Virus record (IMG/VR): IMGVR_UViG_3300020596_000065
Coordinates: 1 to 37,303 of that record
Reading direction: 5' to 3' (one strand)
Length of the DNA stretch: 37,303 nt
Source: a virus
The translations under genes and the position numbers were made by a program. How positions within the stretch are numbered: the first letter of the stretch is position 1; each line of letters opens with the position of its first letter. This document shows positions 21,883 through 31,698 of the stretch, piece after piece. The notes under the pieces are model-generated. The model saw only the letters and a program-made list of their open reading frames with translations, did not search any database and had not been told where the DNA came from.

Positions 21883-22497
21883 ATGGCGACACTCTCCACC
21901 TACACAGTCCACGTCCAGAACGAAGTCGATGACACATCGTCACGGGCTCAATCCGTCATTGAACGCGGACTTCAAGATGTTTACCAGGAAATACTCAAGC
22001 ATTGTTCTCGGTATCTTATTGGCACAACCACTTATTCAGCCGTGGCGACAGCCGGGAGTCAGCAGTACACCCCGACCGCCTTCTACGAGACAGTGAGAGT
22101 GATGTGGCACAACGCTGACCAGACAAACTTCAATGAGTTAAAGGAGATTTCCGAGACTGAAGCGATCGAACAGCACTACAACGCCGCCGATGGTTCACCG
22201 CAGTTCTATTACCGCAACGCGAATACAGTAATCCTCGTGCCGACACCCAATAACGCAGGAACGCTCGAAGTGGTCTATGTTCCAGTACAAAACGAACTCA
22301 CTGGAGCGACTGTTTCCGTGGTGCCTGATAGATACACCAATGTTGTCCTTCTGGGCGGAGTGGCTCGTTTCAAGATGTACGAGGGTGTATCGGAAGCCGT
22401 AGACTATCAAGCAAAATACGCTGCCTCTCTTCAGGACATGAAAAAAGAGCTTGCCGCACAGTTCACGCCAGTCAAACCTAAATTCTTCGGACGATAG
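21883..22497 (+). CDS. Head-to-tail adaptor protein (podovirus gp4-like)
   Basis: 204 residues. VIERGLQDVYQEILKHCSRY (helical) near the N-terminus, then FYETVRVMWHNAD and EISETEAIEQHYNA, then a beta-rich part (LVPTPNNAGTLEVVYVPVQ) and a C-terminal helix with YAASLQDMKKELAA. This layout is typical of the adaptor that binds under the portal. It directly follows the coat-gene region. Confidence 0.72.
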   Translation: MATLSTYTVHVQNEVDDTSSRAQSVIERGLQDVYQEILKHCSRYLIGTTTYSAVATAGSQQYTPTAFYETVRVMWHNADQTNFNELKEISETEAIEQHYNAADGSPQFYYRNANTVILVPTPNNAGTLEVVYVPVQNELTGATVSVVPDRYTNVVLLGGVARFKMYEGVSEAVDYQAKYAASLQDMKKELAAQFTPVKPKFFGR

Positions 22498-22498
22498 T

Positions 22499-24049
22499 AT
22501 GGGATTCAGTAATTCATACCGGATACGCAACATTGCAAACCTCTCAGGGGGCTTGAATAACTTTGCCGATCCGACTGAAATTGCTGATAACGAAATGGCA
22601 GAGTGTGAAAACATCGAAGTGGATGACAAGACTATCAAGACGGCTCCCGGATATGTCATGTATGGCACCCCGACCGCCGACAGATACTGGGGAGGGTTTC
22701 ATGCTCGGTTCTCTTCGGGAACGCAAAGACTGATTCGCCAGAGAGGCACGACCCTCGAATATGATAACGGTTCAGGGACATGGACGAACTGTACCCTCCC
22801 AAACTACGCCTCACCAGCAACAGTAGTCGTTCTTTCCCAAATCCAGAGCTCTTTTGAAATGCTCAACGACATCGTGCTCTTTTCAAACGGACTAGACTCG
22901 GTTATGAGCTCAACAGACGGCATCACCTGGACACTGCGCTCTTCACTGCCGAAGTCAAAGAAGCTTTTACATAATGGCCTCAACCGAATCCTCTATCTTG
23001 CCCAGACAGGGGCTCCTTCAAGGATAGACTGGTCAGATATCAACGACCCTCTCACAATCAATGCCGCTTCCTATCAGTTTATCGGGAAGAATGATGGAGA
23101 CGACATCGTTGACGCGGTAATGACCCCGACTGGAGGGATATTTGTCAATAAAACGACCCGATTCTACACCATTTCAGACATCACCGAAGGAACAGTGGCT
23201 GTAGACCCTATCGGCTTCGCTCTCTGTGTCGGGAGGACAGCCGTGGCGACTGAGAACAGCGTCATGTGGTCTGGCCCGAATGGTGAAATCTATGAGTTCG
23301 ATGGTACGGTGGCTAAGATCATTTCAGGGAACATCTCCAGAGCTCAAATATCGCCCCAGGACACGTCTTTGATGTGCGGAGTGTACTTCAATGGCAAGTA
23401 CCGCCTCGCCCTCCCTGAGACGACGAATAGCTATAATTCTCTGGAGCTTGTAGTGAACCGAAAGCTCTCCACTGGGAAGGATGAAAACCCCTACGTTATT
23501 ACAAGAAACCGCAGGAATATCGGCTGTTACATCAAAGAGGACAGATTTGTTTCCAGCATACGAAGGACACGCCTTTATTTTGGGGCCTCATTGTATACCG
23601 CTCTTTTCGCCTACATCAACGACTTTAGAGATGCATCGGTGACTCAGGGCCTTAATGGAGCAGCTCAAACCTGTTTCTTCTCTACTAAGTTCTATCAGGA
23701 AAATGATCCGTACTACCTAAAGCGGTATGTGAAGTCTTTTATAGACACCTACGTTGAACAGGAAACAACCATCACTTTCTCATACCGATTTGATAAAAAC
23801 GCCCAATGGACAGACGTGCAAAGGACTGCAGCCGGAGTAGATATCGACTTTACATACGATGACGGAGGAACGGGTGGGTTTTCAGAAGGCTATTCGTTCT
23901 CAGGACGAGCAACGAGTAAAATCTTTCAAGACCTAGAGAAAACAGGAGAAACATACGGGATTCAACTAAAAGTAACAGTATCAACAAACAAAGATGTCAC
24001 CTTCTACGGCGCCGCTTACAAATTTTTAACTCATGGTAATTTCCACTAA
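22499..24049 (+). CDS. Tail hub / stabilisation protein, beta-propeller-like
   Basis: 516 residues from ATG 22499 (AGT-ATG). The earlier in-frame ATG 22451 would invade the previous gene by 47 bases and is rejected. The opening IANLSGGLNNFADPTEIADNEMAECENIEVDDKTI-type sequence is characteristic of P22 gp10-like or T7 nozzle-like proteins. It is followed by repeated beta blades (SSTDGITWTLRSS, NSVMWSGPNGEIYEFDGTV). It likely closes the tail tube below the adaptor. Confidence 0.8.
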   Translation: MGFSNSYRIRNIANLSGGLNNFADPTEIADNEMAECENIEVDDKTIKTAPGYVMYGTPTADRYWGGFHARFSSGTQRLIRQRGTTLEYDNGSGTWTNCTLPNYASPATVVVLSQIQSSFEMLNDIVLFSNGLDSVMSSTDGITWTLRSSLPKSKKLLHNGLNRILYLAQTGAPSRIDWSDINDPLTINAASYQFIGKNDGDDIVDAVMTPTGGIFVNKTTRFYTISDITEGTVAVDPIGFALCVGRTAVATENSVMWSGPNGEIYEFDGTVAKIISGNISRAQISPQDTSLMCGVYFNGKYRLALPETTNSYNSLELVVNRKLSTGKDENPYVITRNRRNIGCYIKEDRFVSSIRRTRLYFGASLYTALFAYINDFRDASVTQGLNGAAQTCFFSTKFYQENDPYYLKRYVKSFIDTYVEQETTITFSYRFDKNAQWTDVQRTAAGVDIDFTYDDGGTGGFSEGYSFSGRATSKIFQDLEKTGETYGIQLKVTVSTNKDVTFYGAAYKFLTHGNFH

Positions 24050-24051
24050 AT

Positions 24052-25074
24052 ATGGCTATCAATCTATCGTTTCCGGATTTAACATACAGCTCTTCAAATA
24101 AACCTTCGGCGGTCACGCTCAAGTCGGATTTGGCGATTATCGAGACCGCTGTAAACGCGGCTCCTGGGCTATCAGATAATAATACTTTCACAGGAAATCA
24201 GATCATTACCGGCTCCCTCATCGCAAAACTGAACGCTCCTCAAGGCTTCCTCATCAACGGGAAAATATCTGTCTTGGACGCAGCTGGAATCACGGTCGCT
24301 ATCAAAACTCTCGCAGGTGCTGACCCATCCGCTACTGACCCAGTGTATGTACGAATCGGAGATACAGTACGGACTATCTCGGCAGCTCTTTCGGTGGCTA
24401 AAGCAGACGGTACAAACTGGTTCAATTCTGGTGGTACTGAACTCGCTACCAAAGAAATCGATTACTTTGTCTACCTCGGCTACAACGCTACGGATGGAGT
24501 GGTAATAGGTTTCGCTCGTATTCCTTTCGCCAATCAGTATTCTGACTTCTCTGCCACGACCACCAACGAAAAGTATTGTGCTATCTCGACCATCACAACT
24601 GCCGCTTCCACTGACTACTACGAAGTGATAGGACGGTTTGCTGCTACTCTCTCTGCCACGGCTGCCTTCACTTGGACTGTACCAACTTTCACGGCTATCA
24701 ACCTCATTCAGAGACCGATTTATGAGACGAGACAAATGACTTTTACTATCACTCCATCAGGAAGCATGACCGTTGCCTCTCTAGTAACTACCTTGGCTCA
24801 ATACAAGATATTTGGGAATCGATGTAAAGCTGACGTTAACTTTACGGTGACCACATCAGCAGGCCCTGGGAACGAAATACGATTTGTGGTTCCATTTTCA
24901 CCGTCTAGTACCACACAAACAGTTGGGCTTGGTCAAGCAAGTGACTCTACGTCGGTTGGGTGTTTTGGGTATTTCTCATCTACAACCATTCTTGCCTGCC
25001 GAAGATTCGATGCCTCAGTTTGGGGAACAGGGGCTGGCCGTGGGCCTAGTGGTAATTTAGAGTATTCAATCTAA
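24052..25074 (+). CDS. Tail-fibre or tail-associated structural protein
   Basis: 340 residues. The N-terminal virion-anchoring-like stretch (INLSFPDLTYSSSNKPSAVTLKSDLAIIETAVN) is followed by beta-rich Thr/Ala/Ser repeats (NNTFTGNQIITGSLIAK), typical of fibre shafts, and a Gly-rich C-terminus. It starts two bases after the previous stop. The exact part is not known. Confidence 0.65.
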   Translation: MAINLSFPDLTYSSSNKPSAVTLKSDLAIIETAVNAAPGLSDNNTFTGNQIITGSLIAKLNAPQGFLINGKISVLDAAGITVAIKTLAGADPSATDPVYVRIGDTVRTISAALSVAKADGTNWFNSGGTELATKEIDYFVYLGYNATDGVVIGFARIPFANQYSDFSATTTNEKYCAISTITTAASTDYYEVIGRFAATLSATAAFTWTVPTFTAINLIQRPIYETRQMTFTITPSGSMTVASLVTTLAQYKIFGNRCKADVNFTVTTSAGPGNEIRFVVPFSPSSTTQTVGLGQASDSTSVGCFGYFSSTTILACRRFDASVWGTGAGRGPSGNLEYSI

Positions 25075-25126
25075 ACATAGTTAAAGAAATGGAAGACTTT
25101 CGAATCATCTAATCTTAATCGGGCTT

Positions 25127-25321
25127 ATGGACTTTCTCAGAACAATCTCAAGAAGCTACGAACCTCAGATACGAAATATCTTACTAAGATTCATGGCGCC
25201 ATCAATGACAACGACAGAGAGAGACGCAATCACAAATCCTCAGAACGCTCAAATCATCTATAACGAAACAACTAATAAGCTCCAGGTAAGAGCATCAGGT
25301 TCCTGGGTTGATCTGCATTAA
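25127..25321 (+). CDS. Short fibre-like protein, 64 aa
   Basis: APSMTTTERDAITNPQNAQ then IIYNETTNKLQVRASGSWVDL matches the (RDAI.NP..G..IYN..TNKLQ.....WVDL) motif found in many phage tail fibres and adhesin tips. As a separate small gene it may be a fibre subunit or a remnant of a larger fibre gene. Confidence 0.65.
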   Translation: MDFLRTISRSYEPQIRNILLRFMAPSMTTTERDAITNPQNAQIIYNETTNKLQVRASGSWVDLH

Positions 25322-25324
25322 ACT

Positions 25325-26737
25325 ATGGCATCAAAAGAAAGAGGCGGTCTCTCGAAAAGAGAATTCGCTGCACAAAATGGAGGAAGTGTATCGGGCTCAT
25401 CAGGCTCAAGTTCTTCTGGCAGTCTCAAGGCTCCAAAGGCTCCAAAGGCTCCTTCTTATGGGTCTTTCAAATTCAATTCTTCTAAGCTCATCCCTCAGTA
25501 CCAGACAGAGGCCGCTTCGCTGTTCAACCCACAACTGCAACAGATTCAAGGACTAAGGCAAACGACGGCTTCCCAAATCGGAGACGCGAAGACGAAAACA
25601 AATGACGAGTTCGCACAATTACTTAAAAGAGAGACAGAGAATATCAACCGCCGTGGAGCTTTCTTCTCTGGTGGAGCAATCGACCAAGAGAACCGCATTG
25701 GAGCACAACAGGCTGGAGCTATCCGTGATCTCGGCTATCAAGAACAGCAAGCGAACAATCAATACGCTGGTCAAGAAGCTCAAATCGGGCAGGCCTCGAA
25801 AGACTATGTTTCTTCTAAGGTAGAGGGGGCTTATTCAAGCGCATACAAGACATTTCAAGACAACGTATCCAATCAGATGAACTCGTATCAGTTACAGTTG
25901 GGCCAGTTCAATCAAGACCGGTCATTTGAGCAGAACAAGATTGAAAGTGATAGAAACTACGCTCTTTCCGCGGCTGCTTCTGCTCGCGCTGGTTCTTCTG
26001 CAGCTAACTCAAGGGCTCTCGGTGGAATATCCGCTACGGCGCAAGAGGCTCTCCTCGCTTCTCGTGGAGAAGTAGATGGAAAGGCAGACCCAGGAGTTTA
26101 TGCAGCTCAAAAGGCAGCTTATATGCGAGCCAACGGGAGTGCCGCTGACTTCGACGCAGCCTTTGGAGGACTTCTTAGCTCTAATGAACAGAACAGACTG
26201 GGGTTACAAGGTTTGGCACCAGTTGGTCTTTCAACGGGTGCTCAAGCTACTGTTCGTGGCATTGCTGGAAACTTCGACAATGAACAACAAGTTAAAAACT
26301 TTCAGCAAGTTCAGAGCGCTAATAGTTTGATTCAAGCTATTCCGAAGGATACAAAGAACCCTGCTGATAACCAGGCTTTGATTTACTCGTTTGCAAAAGC
26401 AATGGATCCAAATTCTGTTGTACGCGAAGGTGAATATGCTACGGTTCAGAAATACGCTCAATCATGGGCTGATACTCAAGGATTTAATGCATCTCGAATC
26501 CTCGCTAATAAAGAGTTCTTGACAGAACAGGCTGTTCAGAATATCAAAGATACGGTTCAGAAAAAATACGATGTTGAAAAGGTGTCTTTTGACAACGTTT
26601 ATACTGAATATGCACGAAGAATCGACCGTGAGACAGGTTCTAGTAATGGGAAAGATTATCTGACTAACTATGGTCTTAATCAAAACCAAGGGAATAATCA
26701 ATTCGATCTTAACGACCCACTGGGTATCTTAAAGTAA
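25325..26737 (+). CDS. Internal virion / ejection protein, Ala-Gln-rich
   Basis: 470 residues. A Ser/Gly-rich N-terminus with a threefold KAP repeat encoded by 9-bp units (about 25427-25452), then long Ala/Gln/Asn-rich helices (QAGAIRDLGYQEQQANNQY, YALSAAASARAGSSAANS). There is no catalytic motif. Such proteins in podoviruses are packaged and ejected with the DNA. The assignment is by composition and position between the tail hub and a very long membrane-like protein. Confidence 0.65.
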   Translation: MASKERGGLSKREFAAQNGGSVSGSSGSSSSGSLKAPKAPKAPSYGSFKFNSSKLIPQYQTEAASLFNPQLQQIQGLRQTTASQIGDAKTKTNDEFAQLLKRETENINRRGAFFSGGAIDQENRIGAQQAGAIRDLGYQEQQANNQYAGQEAQIGQASKDYVSSKVEGAYSSAYKTFQDNVSNQMNSYQLQLGQFNQDRSFEQNKIESDRNYALSAAASARAGSSAANSRALGGISATAQEALLASRGEVDGKADPGVYAAQKAAYMRANGSAADFDAAFGGLLSSNEQNRLGLQGLAPVGLSTGAQATVRGIAGNFDNEQQVKNFQQVQSANSLIQAIPKDTKNPADNQALIYSFAKAMDPNSVVREGEYATVQKYAQSWADTQGFNASRILANKEFLTEQAVQNIKDTVQKKYDVEKVSFDNVYTEYARRIDRETGSSNGKDYLTNYGLNQNQGNNQFDLNDPLGILK

Positions 26738-26741
26738 GATT

Positions 26742-29249
26742 ATGACACCACAAGAAATCGGTCGACAAGTCAAGGCGAAATACCCTCAGTACCAGAATAT
26801 GAGCGATGAAGAGCTGGGGAATAGGACTTTGCAGAAATATCCTCAATACGACCCAAGTGCAAAGAAACTCGATAGGAAAGAAATGCTTTCTCTGCGTGTT
26901 AAAAATTCTCAGTCGGCTCTTAATAATGCAAGAGTCGAAGAGGCAAGAGCGAAAGAAGAATCTGGTTTTACTAATACCATAGTTCGATTAGTTAGTGGGC
27001 AGAAACCCGTCGATGTCTTTGCTCGTGCAGGAGGAAGGGCAATGTCTTCACCGGAAGAACGAAAATTCATACCAAAGCCTACTCGTGGTGAAATGGCAGG
27101 GGCCATAGGGCAGACTGCTCTTCTCGCTTATCCTGGGGCTACAGCAGCAAAGGTTCTAGGAAAGGCTGGCTCATTTCTTGGGGCTGGAGTTGGTTATGAT
27201 GTAACTGAGAACTTATTGGATGGTAAAACAGGGGCAAGCGTCTTAACGCCTGGGTTTGGAACGGCTATTGGTTCAATCCCAATAGCGGGAAAAGCGCTTG
27301 GTGCAGCAAAAAACAAGGTACAAAAAATCGCCGCTGATCAAGCGCCGAGAATTATAAACTCTATTATAAAACCACTACAGAAGGACTTTTCTTACGGTAA
27401 GAATCCGGGGAGAGCTGTCGCTGGGATGAAAGCTAATTCCTTTGAAGAGCTTATCACTAAAATTAGCGAAGGTCGCCAAAAAGCTGGTCAAGAAATTGGA
27501 TTCCTAGGAGATAGACTAGAAGGAAAAGTAGTATTGAACCTGCGAGAATCATTGAAACCTATTAATGATGCAATGGATGTTGCTGCAAAGCAGAACAACC
27601 AGACTCTACTCCAAAGATTGAATTCTGTCAAGCAATCAATTACTGAAAACCTTCAGAAGGGCTTAGACGAGGCTGGAAATCCAACCATCATCTCTGCTGG
27701 CGCAAGAAACCTCGATCAAGCATCTTTCAAGGAAGCTAGGGAAATAATGCGTTCAATCGGAGACGTAACGCAGTTTACTGGCAATCCATCAGACGACAAA
27801 CTTGTGAACTCTGCCTTGAAACGTGTTTATGGTAAAGCAAAAGAAATTACCATAAGAGGAGCAGAAATGGCTGATCCTAATGTTGCGGCTCAATTTAGAA
27901 AGGCAACGGAAAGGTATGCTGACCTCACCTCTGCTGAAATCGCTGCTAAGTATCGAGACAAGATAATGGAGCGTCAGAATCTTATTAGTTTCGGACAGAC
28001 GACTGTTGGCCTCGGTGGAGCCTTGGCGACCGCTATCGCAACCGGTGGAGCGGCAGTCCCTACTATTATCGCTGGTATGGGGGCAGCTGGACTACAAAAA
28101 GCTCTCGGATCAACGGCAGTTAAGACCAGACTAGCCTCTTGGCTTTCTAAACTTCCAAAAAAAGAGGCAAGGACTATGCTTGACCGCTTTCCAAAGCTTG
28201 AAGTTTTGTTCAAAACTCGAACTCCTGGGGACATTCTCCTCGACACACCTTTTGGGAAAAAGCTGAAAGAAGGCGTTCAAAACATGAAAGGCAAAGGTGG
28301 CCTCTCTATTCAAGATGTCTCAAAAATGACGCCAGAGGAACTGAAGAGAGCTGGTCTAGGCTCTCTCCCAAAAGCAGGCAGTGCCAAAGAAGCTGTTACT
28401 AAAGAACAGTCATTTGATGAGTTTGTGAAGGCACATGGAACACCTTTGTATCATGGGACTGGTGAAGGTGTGAACTTTGAAAAGTTTGATTCTTCGTTGG
28501 CACAAAAGGGTAATAGGGGGAAACAGATATACCTAACAGAGAGCAGAGTGGCAGCAGACTGGTTTAGCCAGCTGAAATCACAGACAAATTTCATGAAGAC
28601 CGACGAGTTCAGAAACGGAACTGCGCCAGGGTCAATTGGCGACTTCGTTCCAAACACAAAAGAGTTTGTGGTTCTCAATGGGGCAAAAATAAAAGTGCTT
28701 AAAAGCCTTCCTCAGCAGAGTGCTGAATCGGTAATTGCTAACCTGAAAAATGAGGGGTATGATGGAGTGCGTTTCACTGATGATGTTCTTGATACGATTG
28801 AAGGTCAGACCGGCTTAGACAAGGCGTTTATTAACGGAAAACATCCAGACACAACTCTTATTTTCAACCAAAGTATTCTCAAAACCTCCTCCCAACTCCG
28901 TGCAGAGTATCAGGCAGCGAAAGGAGCAGGGAAGACTACCAATCAAAAGATAGGCTCTCTCCTCAGCGGTAAAAAACCATCTGAACTCGATGGGATCAAG
29001 ACGGCTGTCGGAAACATCTTCGAGAAAGGAACAAAGAAAGTAAAGAGAGGCATTCTCAATGAAATGGCCGACTTCACTGACTATGCAGCAAAGCAGAAAA
29101 CGGCTACGACAAAGACGCTTGTTGCTGAAGAGATTAGAGCTAGAGAAATAGCTAAAAAACTTGGGTGGAGTCCTGAAATGACCAACTGGAATCTTGCTAA
29201 ACGATTTGGGGCGCTACTCCAAAAGAATAACTGGCAACCTAAGAAATAG
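26742..29249 (+). CDS. Large internal virion protein with ADP-ribosyltransferase-like domain
   Basis: 835 residues. The N-terminal motif GRQVKAKYPQYQNMSDEELG is common in ejected virion proteins. Two Gly/Ala-rich hydrophobic segments (about 115-170 and 415-455, e.g. GLGGALATAIATGGAAVPT) could insert in the host membrane. Residues about 565-715 look like an ADP-ribosyltransferase of the polyvalent-protein type: LYHGTGEG (H571), GKQIYLTESRVAADWF (Y597), EGYDGVRF, and the closing strand TTLIFNQSILK. The Glu usually expected before that strand is not evident (DTT at 703-705), so activity is uncertain. Injected transferases such as T4 Alt give a precedent. Confidence 0.7.
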   Translation: MTPQEIGRQVKAKYPQYQNMSDEELGNRTLQKYPQYDPSAKKLDRKEMLSLRVKNSQSALNNARVEEARAKEESGFTNTIVRLVSGQKPVDVFARAGGRAMSSPEERKFIPKPTRGEMAGAIGQTALLAYPGATAAKVLGKAGSFLGAGVGYDVTENLLDGKTGASVLTPGFGTAIGSIPIAGKALGAAKNKVQKIAADQAPRIINSIIKPLQKDFSYGKNPGRAVAGMKANSFEELITKISEGRQKAGQEIGFLGDRLEGKVVLNLRESLKPINDAMDVAAKQNNQTLLQRLNSVKQSITENLQKGLDEAGNPTIISAGARNLDQASFKEAREIMRSIGDVTQFTGNPSDDKLVNSALKRVYGKAKEITIRGAEMADPNVAAQFRKATERYADLTSAEIAAKYRDKIMERQNLISFGQTTVGLGGALATAIATGGAAVPTIIAGMGAAGLQKALGSTAVKTRLASWLSKLPKKEARTMLDRFPKLEVLFKTRTPGDILLDTPFGKKLKEGVQNMKGKGGLSIQDVSKMTPEELKRAGLGSLPKAGSAKEAVTKEQSFDEFVKAHGTPLYHGTGEGVNFEKFDSSLAQKGNRGKQIYLTESRVAADWFSQLKSQTNFMKTDEFRNGTAPGSIGDFVPNTKEFVVLNGAKIKVLKSLPQQSAESVIANLKNEGYDGVRFTDDVLDTIEGQTGLDKAFINGKHPDTTLIFNQSILKTSSQLRAEYQAAKGAGKTTNQKIGSLLSGKKPSELDGIKTAVGNIFEKGTKKVKRGILNEMADFTDYAAKQKTATTKTLVAEEIRAREIAKKLGWSPEMTNWNLAKRFGALLQKNNWQPKK

Positions 29250-29252
29250 TTT

Positions 29253-30875
29253 ATGCAAAAAGGCGACCAAATATATCATAAGAAGCGCGGCGCACTCACC
29301 GTCTCCGATAAACGCTATTCTAAAAAAGGGAATAGAACTATTTGGTATGCCAACGACGAAAAAGGGACGAGTCACGAGTTAGACGGAACCGAGGTACCTA
29401 TGGATGAAGTTGAGGATAAAGAAGCAAACAAAAATGATGTTGATGAGCTTGTGGCATTGCTCGGTGTCCAGAAGGGTGACCCAGGGAATGACGCTGATGA
29501 AGAAAGGATTATATCCTCTGTTTTGAGTAAGATTCAGCTTCCAGAAAACGGAGCGCCAGGAGAAAACGCTGACAACGAACTCATTGTAAGAGAACTCCTC
29601 CCACTAGTCATGGATCAAATGCCGAGACCTGAAAAGATAAATGAGGTAGCTATCATCTCTAAGATTCTTTCTCGTATCAATATCCCTCGGAACGGGAAAG
29701 ATGGAGAAAACGGCTCGGACGGATCCCCGGATGAACCAAAGGAAATCGTCACCAAACTCGAATCACTCACAGGAGACGACAGACTTGACGCTCGTTCTAT
29801 CAAAAACCTTCCGAAGTCTCAAACGGGTGGTGGTGGTTCTTATACTGGCCTCGCTAAAATAGACACTCTCGGTACTCCTGGGACACTCCAAGAGAAAATC
29901 ATTGCTGGTGCTAATGTCACAGTGACAAAAACAGGCGACACTCTGGTGATTGCTGGTAGCGCTGGTGGTGGCGGAGGTTCTGGCGATGCTCTCGTCGCTA
30001 ACCCTCTCTCTCAATTCGCTGCTACTACTTCCGCCCAATTAGCAGGCGTTATATCTGACGAAACTGGTTCTGGAGCATTAGTCTTTGGAACGTCTCCAGC
30101 TATTACAACTCCTACAGGGATAGTCAAAGGTGATGTCGGGCTTGGCTCAGTAGACAACACAACCGACGCTGGTAAACCAGTCTCGACTGCACAGCAAACA
30201 GCTCTTAACCTCAAGGCAAACCTAGCATCACCTACCTTTACAGGCACAGTAGTTCTTCCAAGTGGACAAGCTCTTATCGCTCCAGCTCTCGGTACTCCAG
30301 CATCGGGGGTGATGACTAACGTAACGGGTACGGCTTCGGGGCTGACAGCAGGGAATGTCACTACCAACGCTAACCTTACGGGCCCAGTTACATCGGTAGG
30401 AAATGCAACGGCAATCGCTGATGCTGCGCTCTCTATCGCCAAGACAAGCGGACTACAAGCTGCACTCGACGCTAAACAACCACTCGATGCACAACTTACT
30501 GACTTGGCAGGATTAGCCTACGCAAGTAATTCACTTAAGGTCGTACGGGTAAATGCAGGAGAGACAGCGTTTGAACTAGCTACGATTGGGAGTGGCTCAG
30601 GTATCACAAGGGCAGTAGCCGTAACTTCAGGCTCCATTACGATGGGTTCTACAGCCTCTACAGATTACGTCTACTTTGTCGCAGGTGCTCATACCTTGAG
30701 TCTTGCTGCAGCCTCAGGAAATACAAATCGCTACACAATAAAGAACAACCATTCAGCCGCAATCACAATAGATACGGTCGGAGCAGAAACGATTGATGGC
30801 AGTGCAAGTATTCAAGTTGCTCCGGAAGACTCGGTAGACATTATTTCAGACGGTACTAATTTCTTTGTAATATAA
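29253..30875 (+). CDS. Tail fibre with shaft repeats
   Basis: 540 residues. The basic N-terminus (GDQIYHKKRGALTVSDKRY) is followed by short collagen-like pieces (GAPGENAD, GKDGENGSDGSPD), a poly-Gly hinge, and classic fibre-shaft repeats: VGLGSVDNTTDAGKPVSTA, LNLKANLASPTFTGTV, ALGTPASGVMTNVTGTASG. The C-terminal beta domain ends in SIQVAPEDSVDIISDGTNFFVI, a common fibre end. It probably binds the host receptor. Confidence 0.85.
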   Translation: MQKGDQIYHKKRGALTVSDKRYSKKGNRTIWYANDEKGTSHELDGTEVPMDEVEDKEANKNDVDELVALLGVQKGDPGNDADEERIISSVLSKIQLPENGAPGENADNELIVRELLPLVMDQMPRPEKINEVAIISKILSRINIPRNGKDGENGSDGSPDEPKEIVTKLESLTGDDRLDARSIKNLPKSQTGGGGSYTGLAKIDTLGTPGTLQEKIIAGANVTVTKTGDTLVIAGSAGGGGGSGDALVANPLSQFAATTSAQLAGVISDETGSGALVFGTSPAITTPTGIVKGDVGLGSVDNTTDAGKPVSTAQQTALNLKANLASPTFTGTVVLPSGQALIAPALGTPASGVMTNVTGTASGLTAGNVTTNANLTGPVTSVGNATAIADAALSIAKTSGLQAALDAKQPLDAQLTDLAGLAYASNSLKVVRVNAGETAFELATIGSGSGITRAVAVTSGSITMGSTASTDYVYFVAGAHTLSLAAASGNTNRYTIKNNHSAAITIDTVGAETIDGSASIQVAPEDSVDIISDGTNFFVI

Positions 30876-30879
30876 ACGT

Positions 30880-31677
30880 ATGGCGTATAAAAAATCCAAT
30901 GCCAATGGCCAGGCGACAATGGCCAACTCAGAGCCAATAGTCATAGCCAGCGACCAATCATCCATTCCTGCTTCAATAACAATCGCCGCTGGTGCTATTA
31001 CCGCTGGTGCTACTTCTATCGCTACCACAGAGGACACTGCTTCTTCTGCTGCTGACCACTTGGTTAAAGTAGCTCAAATCCGTCTCGATGTACCTGTTTC
31101 TGGAGCGAACCTTTCTGCCTCTGGTGACTACACGCAATTCATTGCTGATAGTTTTGGTAAGACATGGATTGCTGGGTCTGTACCAGAAGACACTGCTCAT
31201 ATCGCCGGAGAACCTATCCTTCAGGGAGGAGTTCGGAGAATTGACACCCCTGCCACCTCAGCAGGAACTTCAGGGGACTGGGCTACTATGGATGCGAGCG
31301 CAGAAGGAGCACTCTGGGCGACACTCACCCCGACGACTACTGGTGGTTGCACTATCTTCAAGTCTATCGACATTGACGAGACGGAAGAGGAAGTGAAAGC
31401 AACAGCTGGAAATATGTACGGGTATTATTTCGCGAATACAACAGCCTCGGCTCGATACTTGAAGTTCTACAATGCAACAGCCGCCAACGTCACGGTTGGA
31501 ACGACTACACCAGTCATTACCCTCTACCTCCCACCGACATCCGCTGGTCATATCGGTCTACCCTTCCCAATCGGATTCTCTACGGCTATATGTGTCGCAG
31601 CGACAACAGGTGTCGCAGACTCTGATACGGGTGCACCCGGAGCAAGTGATTGTTTAGTCATGGTCTACTACAAGTAA
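30880..31677 (+). CDS. Virion structural protein, beta-rich, 265 aa
   Basis: ANGQATMANSEPIVIASDQSSIPASI near the N-terminus recurs in phage fibre or baseplate-associated proteins. The remainder is Ala/Thr/Gly-rich and beta-predicted (YYFANTTASARYLKFYNATAANVTVG). Its place in a run of fibre genes supports a tail or decoration role. Confidence 0.6.
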   Translation: MAYKKSNANGQATMANSEPIVIASDQSSIPASITIAAGAITAGATSIATTEDTASSAADHLVKVAQIRLDVPVSGANLSASGDYTQFIADSFGKTWIAGSVPEDTAHIAGEPILQGGVRRIDTPATSAGTSGDWATMDASAEGALWATLTPTTTGGCTIFKSIDIDETEEEVKATAGNMYGYYFANTTASARYLKFYNATAANVTVGTTTPVITLYLPPTSAGHIGLPFPIGFSTAICVAATTGVADSDTGAPGASDCLVMVYYK

Positions 31678-31698
31678 AAACGGTCTGGCCAATACGAT

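Noticed and set aside
22451-22498. Earlier start for the tail hub gene
   Set aside because: It would overlap the adaptor gene by 47 bases. ATG 22499 has the AGT-ATG context used throughout and the known-looking N-terminus.
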